64,000 nucleotides of DNA, from NCBI GenBank assembly GCA_020832415.1, contig JAFIES010000127.1:21289-85288 (forward strand), given 5' to 3'. Of this stretch, positions 59,575-64,000 are shown piece after piece. A model generated the notes under the pieces. That model ran no database searches. It was not told the origin of the DNA and saw only the letters and a list, made by a program, of their open reading frames with translations. Source of the DNA: Balneolaceae bacterium (lineage in GTDB: Bacteria > Bacteroidota > Rhodothermia > Balneolales > Balneolaceae). The position numbers and the translations under genes are program-made. Each line of letters starts with the position of its first letter. Position 1 is the first letter of the stretch.

Positions 59575-61752
59575 CTACGCCCCATTTTCAGCCAAATAAG
59601 CCAGCTGAAGAACTCTCAGCTCGTTATAATCTACCGTTTTGTTGAGGTCTTCATAGATAGGCTTGAGCAGTTCAGGGCCTACTTTTTTCATGGATGCATA
59701 CACTTCGTCAACTTTACGGGCTGATAGTTCGGATGCCGCCAGAATAGCAGCTGAATCCAGCGCATTTCCCTCATCAAGATACTTTTTCAGATTACTCAAA
59801 ATGGTAACCGGTTTCACACCAAATTGCTCAGCAAGGTGATCGATCGATTTGCCGGTCTCAAACTCCTCCCCGATCAACTCATATTTTTGTTTTGAAGCTG
59901 TTTTTTTCGCTTTCTGTTTTACAACTGTTGAGCGGCTTTGCACTTCATTTTCATGAACAAACTCTTTGATAATTTTCAAAAATGAATCGCCGTACTTTTT
60001 CAGTTTGGTATTTCCAACACCATAAATCCCCATCAGTCCGGTTTCATTTTCAGGGAAGTAGTATGCCATCTCCATCAGAGTTGTATCCGGAAAAATCACA
60101 TACGGTGGCAATCCTTGTTTATCGGCCATCTCCTTCCGTTTTACCCTCAGTTTTTCAAAGAGTATTTCATTGTATTTATTCTCAACATCGCTGCTTGTAC
60201 GGGTTCTTGCTTCGTCAGTGGCGGCTGTTTGGGTTCGGTCAAGAATTCCTAAAACAACATCATCTCCTTTTAAAATGGCGGCTGACTCATCCGTTAAAAG
60301 TAAGCTTCCATACTGAGGATCTTTCTTGACATACCCCTTCCTGATGAGCAATCGTGAAAGCTGAATCCACTGATTCTTCGTCCAGTCCTTACCAATTCCA
60401 TAGGTTGAAAGTTTGTCGTGGCCTTTTTCCAGTATTTTTTTAGCAGATGAGCCCCGCAGCACATCGGCAATATGGTGAGCGCCAAACATCTCTTCTGTTC
60501 GGGCAATGCAGCTCAAAAACATCTGAGCCTGTACAGTATAATCCTGAAGATCGCCGGTTTGGCGGAGACAGTTATCACACAATCCGCACTCCGTTTTCTC
60601 GTACGTCTCTCCAAAATACTCCATTAAAGGCTTGCGCCGGCATTCGTTGTATTCAAGATAATGGATAATCGCTTTGAGATGTTTTTCAGCCACCTCTTTT
60701 TCACTCCCCTCTTTTTGATTAATGAAGTACTGAATCTTCTGTTTATCTGAATAACTGTATAGAAGCAGGCAATCAGATTTCAGGCCATCACGTCCCGCCC
60801 GGCCAATTTGCTGATAATAGGATTCAATATTCTGAGGCATATCGTGATGAATCACAAAACGAACATCCGGCTTGTTGATACCCATGCCAAACGCCACAGT
60901 CGCCACAATAATCCGAATATCATCCCGAATAAACGCATCCTGATTGCGTGTGCGGTCTTGCTCCGAAAGCCCTGCATGATAGGGCCTTGCCGAGTGGCCA
61001 TAATGTTTCAGATCGGCATAGAGTTCATCCACCTGCCTGCGGGAAAAACAGTAAATAATTCCTGATTGAGATTTCCGTGTGTAGAGAAAATCCAGAATTT
61101 GTTCGAGCGGTTTCTCTTTATCAGCCACTTTCAGAAGCAGGTTTTTACGGTCGAAACTGGCCACAAACCGGGCTGAATCTTTCATCTCCAGAATTTGCTG
61201 GATATCATCCCGAACGCGCGGAGTTGCTGTTGCAGTTAGTGCAAGGCAAACGGCCTCAGGAAAGTTTTTCCTTACTTTAGCCAGCATTCTGTATTCCGGC
61301 CGGAAATCGTGCCCCCATTCAGAGATACAGTGAGCCTCATCTATCGTAAAACAATCAACTGTTAATGTAGATAGAAGGTTTTGCGTGGAATCCATCATCA
61401 GCGTTTCGGGTGCGAGATAGAGCAATTTTGCCCTGCCTGATCGCAGCCGGTTCACATTTTCACGGTACTGCTCCGGTGTAAGTGTGCTGTTCAGAAAAAG
61501 TGCGGGTACGCCAAACTGTTCAAGCTGTTCTACCTGATCTTTCATCAGCGAAATCAGCGGAGATACCACTATTGTGAGGCCATCAAAAATGAGTGCGGGT
61601 ATTTGATAAATCAGTGATTTACCCCCTCCGGTTGGCATAATCACCAGAGAATCTTTCTTGTTTAATACATTGCTGATTGCATCTTCCTGAAGGGGCCGAA
61701 ATGAATCGTAGCCGAAGGTTTCTTTCAGGATCTCTTTTGCTTTTTGAATCAT
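59575..61752 (-). CDS. recQ: ATP-dependent DNA helicase RecQ
   Basis: A 725-residue RecQ with Walker A PTGGGKS (40-46), DEAH at 138-141 (IDEAHCISEWGHDFR), the RQC zinc-binding cysteines (ECRRKPLMEYFGETYEKTEC, then GLCDNC), a winged helix and an HRDC domain (about 520-590), plus a C-terminal helix-turn-helix-like tail (KSIDHLAEQFGVKPVTILSN). It unwinds recombination intermediates. Complete, typical length. Confidence 0.97.
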   Translation of the reverse strand: MIQKAKEILKETFGYDSFRPLQEDAISNVLNKKDSLVIMPTGGGKSLIYQIPALIFDGLTIVVSPLISLMKDQVEQLEQFGVPALFLNSTLTPEQYRENVNRLRSGRAKLLYLAPETLMMDSTQNLLSTLTVDCFTIDEAHCISEWGHDFRPEYRMLAKVRKNFPEAVCLALTATATPRVRDDIQQILEMKDSARFVASFDRKNLLLKVADKEKPLEQILDFLYTRKSQSGIIYCFSRRQVDELYADLKHYGHSARPYHAGLSEQDRTRNQDAFIRDDIRIIVATVAFGMGINKPDVRFVIHHDMPQNIESYYQQIGRAGRDGLKSDCLLLYSYSDKQKIQYFINQKEGSEKEVAEKHLKAIIHYLEYNECRRKPLMEYFGETYEKTECGLCDNCLRQTGDLQDYTVQAQMFLSCIARTEEMFGAHHIADVLRGSSAKKILEKGHDKLSTYGIGKDWTKNQWIQLSRLLIRKGYVKKDPQYGSLLLTDESAAILKGDDVVLGILDRTQTAATDEARTRTSSDVENKYNEILFEKLRVKRKEMADKQGLPPYVIFPDTTLMEMAYYFPENETGLMGIYGVGNTKLKKYGDSFLKIIKEFVHENEVQSRSTVVKQKAKKTASKQKYELIGEEFETGKSIDHLAEQFGVKPVTILSNLKKYLDEGNALDSAAILAASELSARKVDEVYASMKKVGPELLKPIYEDLNKTVDYNELRVLQLAYLAENGA

Positions 61753-61859
61753 ACTTAGGTAACCGTTTTCTTTGAAATTTGATTCGATGATCTACTCTGT
61801 ATGAATCCGGATTTCAGAAAACCTTACAGAAAAAATCACAAAAAATTTATTCACAGGGT

Positions 61860-63281
61860 TTAATGCTGCCGTGGAATGAGGTAGAATTCCTCCATTCGCC
61901 CATCGATATACCATACAACTTCGCCATCGAAAATAGCATTTTCTTCGAGCATCACAAGAATAGACCGGTTCCATTCCGGCACAAACACCTCTGCATTCAG
62001 TTCGATGGAGTGGGCCGTATTTGGATAGAGTGGATAATCCCCATTGCCCGGTACTCCACCCTGCTGATCCCACAAGCCAATGGTTGGCCCTGCACCGTGC
62101 CCGTGATAACCCAGAGGATGGGTGTAAATTGTGGCTTTAATACCCTCTTCTTCAGCTTGGCGAAGGGCTGCTGCAAGAATTTCATTCCCTGTTCTTCCTG
62201 CGGAAAATTCGTTGGTTAAGATATCCTGCAGGCGATTTCCAATTTTAAGTGCATCTCTTAGCCCTTTTGGCGGCTCCGTTTCCCCGGGCCTTAAAACGTA
62301 CGCATTTCGCTGTGTATCTGTAGTGAGTCCTAAATATTCAATGCCCAGATCCATATGAATGATATCGCCCGGAAGAATCACACTGGTATCCGCTGAGCCT
62401 GAAAAATCACCTGTATGCTCGGGAGATTCACTCCGATGTACAGCCACTGATGGATGAAACCAGGTAGTAAGGTTCAAATCGCGAATTCTCTCTCTGAACC
62501 ACCACTGTACGTCTTCTGTTGTGGTTACTCCAGGCGTGATTACAGCTTCCGACAATCCTTCAGCAATAATGTTATGAGCAATCCGGTTGATCTGCCGGTA
62601 AACAACAATTTCTTCTTCTGTGCGGGTTTCAAGCCAGCCAACAGAGAGGTTTTCTGCTGATACAATGCGCTCCTCCAAATCTTCCGAAAGACTGTTCACC
62701 AGATTCACGTAATCCGTATGACTGATTCCATCGGCCAGGGCAAAGTGTTCGGAAACATTGATACCAATTTTTTGCGGATCTCTCTTTTCAATCAGCTCTC
62801 CCAGCCGTTTCCACTGGTCCGGTTCTTCATCAGGAAACCACTGTGTTTCAAAAAAACCGATGTTATATCTGGCTACTGCTAGCCGCTCAACCGGCTCACC
62901 ATTTCCCGGATCGAAAAACATCAGGATTGTAGTTCTCCGGGACGATTGCCACGTTGCCGGCAACATCGTGAGTAATACCGGATCTTCGTTGTATTCGCGG
63001 GCTATCAGTATCCACATATCAATTCCTTCACGGCGCATCAGCTCGGGCACCAAATCATCAAGCCGGTACTCTGTCCACCGGTCCATCACTTCCGCTCGCT
63101 CGCGCATGGAGAGAATATGCGGTGTGATATCGTTTCTGGTTTGAGCCTCAACTGCATCAGAAATAAAAAGCAGTAAACAGAGTGTAAAAACCAGACGCTT
63201 CAGGTTTGTGAAATCTTTAAATAATCCAATCGATCGGTTCAACAGTATCATAAAATCGCTTATCTTGGGAGTCTGAATCAT
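61860..63281 (-). CDS. Exported M24-family metallopeptidase
   Basis: A 473-residue Xaa-Pro aminopeptidase-like protein with a signal segment (LVFTLCLLLFISDAVEA, about 30-46; the true start may be an internal Met near codon 11). The five metal ligands of M24 are present: two Asp (HMDLGIEY and TTDTQR), His in GYHGHGAGP, Glu in SIELNAE and Glu in LEENAIFDGE. The N-terminal creatinase-like domain includes LARYN-type strands. It may cut peptides in the periplasm. It is convergent with no neighbour and head-to-head with ilvE. Confidence 0.9.
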   Translation of the reverse strand: MIQTPKISDFMILLNRSIGLFKDFTNLKRLVFTLCLLLFISDAVEAQTRNDITPHILSMRERAEVMDRWTEYRLDDLVPELMRREGIDMWILIAREYNEDPVLLTMLPATWQSSRRTTILMFFDPGNGEPVERLAVARYNIGFFETQWFPDEEPDQWKRLGELIEKRDPQKIGINVSEHFALADGISHTDYVNLVNSLSEDLEERIVSAENLSVGWLETRTEEEIVVYRQINRIAHNIIAEGLSEAVITPGVTTTEDVQWWFRERIRDLNLTTWFHPSVAVHRSESPEHTGDFSGSADTSVILPGDIIHMDLGIEYLGLTTDTQRNAYVLRPGETEPPKGLRDALKIGNRLQDILTNEFSAGRTGNEILAAALRQAEEEGIKATIYTHPLGYHGHGAGPTIGLWDQQGGVPGNGDYPLYPNTAHSIELNAEVFVPEWNRSILVMLEENAIFDGEVVWYIDGRMEEFYLIPRQH

Positions 63282-63296
63282 TAAATAATTGTCTCC

Positions 63297-64000
63297 ATGA
63301 AAATAACCATTACAAAATCAGATCACAGCCGAATTAACGAAATAGATTTCGACAACCTCCAGTTTGGGCGAATCTTTTCAGACCACATGTTTGAAATGAA
63401 ATATGAGAATGGAAAATGGCTTCAGGGAGAGATTAAACCATACGGGCCAATAACATTTGAACCCTCTATGATGGCACTGCACTATGGGCAGGCTGTTTTT
63501 GAAGGAATGAAGGCCTATTACGCTGATGATAATACCATCAATCTGTTTCGGGTGAAAGATCATCACCAGCGCCTCAATAACTCTGCAAAGCGATTGTGCA
63601 TGCCCGAAATTGATGAAGAAGTTTTCATTTCGGCACTTGAAGAGCTGATGAAAGCTGACTACAAATGGGTGCCCAAAAAGCATGGCCAGGCGCTCTATTT
63701 GCGTCCTGTAATGTTTGCATCGGAAGAGTATCTTGCAGCAAAAGTAGCTGAAGAGTATCGGTTTTATATTATTGCGAGCCCTGTAGGTGCATACTACAGT
63801 GAAGGATTTAATCCCGTAAAATTGACCACCTCAGAACAATATGTACGTGCAGTAAAAGGCGGAACCGGTGAAGCAAAAGCAGCCGGAAATTACGGCGGAA
63901 GCTTCCTGCCTGCCCAAAACGCCCAGAAAAACGGCTACACTCAGGTGTTATGGCTGGATGCCATCGAACACAATTATATTGAAGAGGTAGGTACCATGAA
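63297..64000 (+). CDS. ilvE: Branched-chain amino acid aminotransferase, N-terminal part (cut by window edge)
   Basis: The frame from the ATG at 63297 runs to the window end (about 234 residues visible). It is a class IV PLP aminotransferase: FGRIFSDHMFEMKYENGKW, MALHYGQAVFEGMKAYY, LFRVKDHHQRLNNSAKRLCM, and the PLP-lysine region TGEAKAAGNYGGSF (Lys194), with EEVGTM at the edge. It makes or degrades Leu, Ile and Val. Residue order matches the BCAT type I/eukaryote-like branch. About a third is missing beyond the edge. Confidence 0.95.
   Translation, partial: MKITITKSDHSRINEIDFDNLQFGRIFSDHMFEMKYENGKWLQGEIKPYGPITFEPSMMALHYGQAVFEGMKAYYADDNTINLFRVKDHHQRLNNSAKRLCMPEIDEEVFISALEELMKADYKWVPKKHGQALYLRPVMFASEEYLAAKVAEEYRFYIIASPVGAYYSEGFNPVKLTTSEQYVRAVKGGTGEAKAAGNYGGSFLPAQNAQKNGYTQVLWLDAIEHNYIEEVGTM

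Overview
The window looks like a chromosomal segment of a Gram-negative, aerobic member of the Balneolota/Rhodothermota group or a close Bacteroidota relative. This is an inference from gene content and style: one strand-consistent hemH-hemA-hemC-hemD-hemE-hemF run, NrtR-like Nudix regulators, a Reg_prop/Y_Y_Y histidine kinase, YtoQ, DUF6580 and DUF4342 proteins, almost no Shine-Dalgarno sites, and many short palindromic interspersed repeats. No rRNA is present, so the genus cannot be fixed.

Bases 1 to about 8,830 are the right-hand part of an integrated mobile element ending at the 3' end of a tRNA-Leu(GAG) gene (8831-8914, minus strand). Leftward genes encode an IncP/RP4-like conjugation module (traF-like peptidase, trbB ATPase, trbC pilin, start of trbD). 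Rightward genes encode an ArdC-like antirestriction protein, a tailless SSB, a small SHOCT membrane protein, ParA with a ribbon-helix-helix partner, a hypothetical gene with an unusually strong Shine-Dalgarno, MobC, a MobP-type relaxase and a last small RHH-like protein. No integrase lies in the window; it must be off the left edge or lost. The intergenic DNA is rich in structure: a 25-bp palindrome between the diverging halves, a 13-bp-arm inverted repeat, a 15-bp palindrome (TATATAGnCTATATA) on both sides of the partition genes, an attC-like hairpin abutting mobC, and paired TTTGTACCAA direct repeats beside the attachment site.

From 8.9 to 21.5 kb lies ordinary chromosome: polX, a GhrA-like reductase, a secreted S9 peptidase, a sugar isomerase-like protein, ytoQ, an amidinotransferase-fold enzyme, a DUF58 protein, an SDR and a response regulator/histidine kinase pair.

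From 21.6 to 28.5 kb is a heme biosynthesis run (hemH, hemA, hemC, hemD, hemE, hemF). HemH has a five-cysteine insertion next to its active site, and a metal-regulator-like palindrome precedes it. Between hemD and hemE sits a DUF559 nuclease-like gene bracketed by inverted copies of a palindromic repeat, which resembles a small mobile unit.

From 28.6 to 64 kb come an SPFH/SPFH/NfeD membrane operon, a Upf1-like helicase, a GntR regulator, a repeat-rich gene-free stretch (34.3-35.0 kb), a Tat-exported isomerase, mutS, a degenerate Nudix regulator, a YihY/BrkB protein, mpg, YceI, a DUF6580 membrane protein, an SDR, YifB, DUF4342, trxB, the three-gene proton-translocating transhydrogenase, an M50 protease, a PQQ-type sugar dehydrogenase, an FAD oxidoreductase with SLH-like repeats, a large Reg_prop histidine kinase, a LEA-type lipoprotein, a uracil-DNA glycosylase, recQ, an M24 peptidase and the start of ilvE. 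DNA repair is well represented (polX, mutS, mpg, UDG, recQ).
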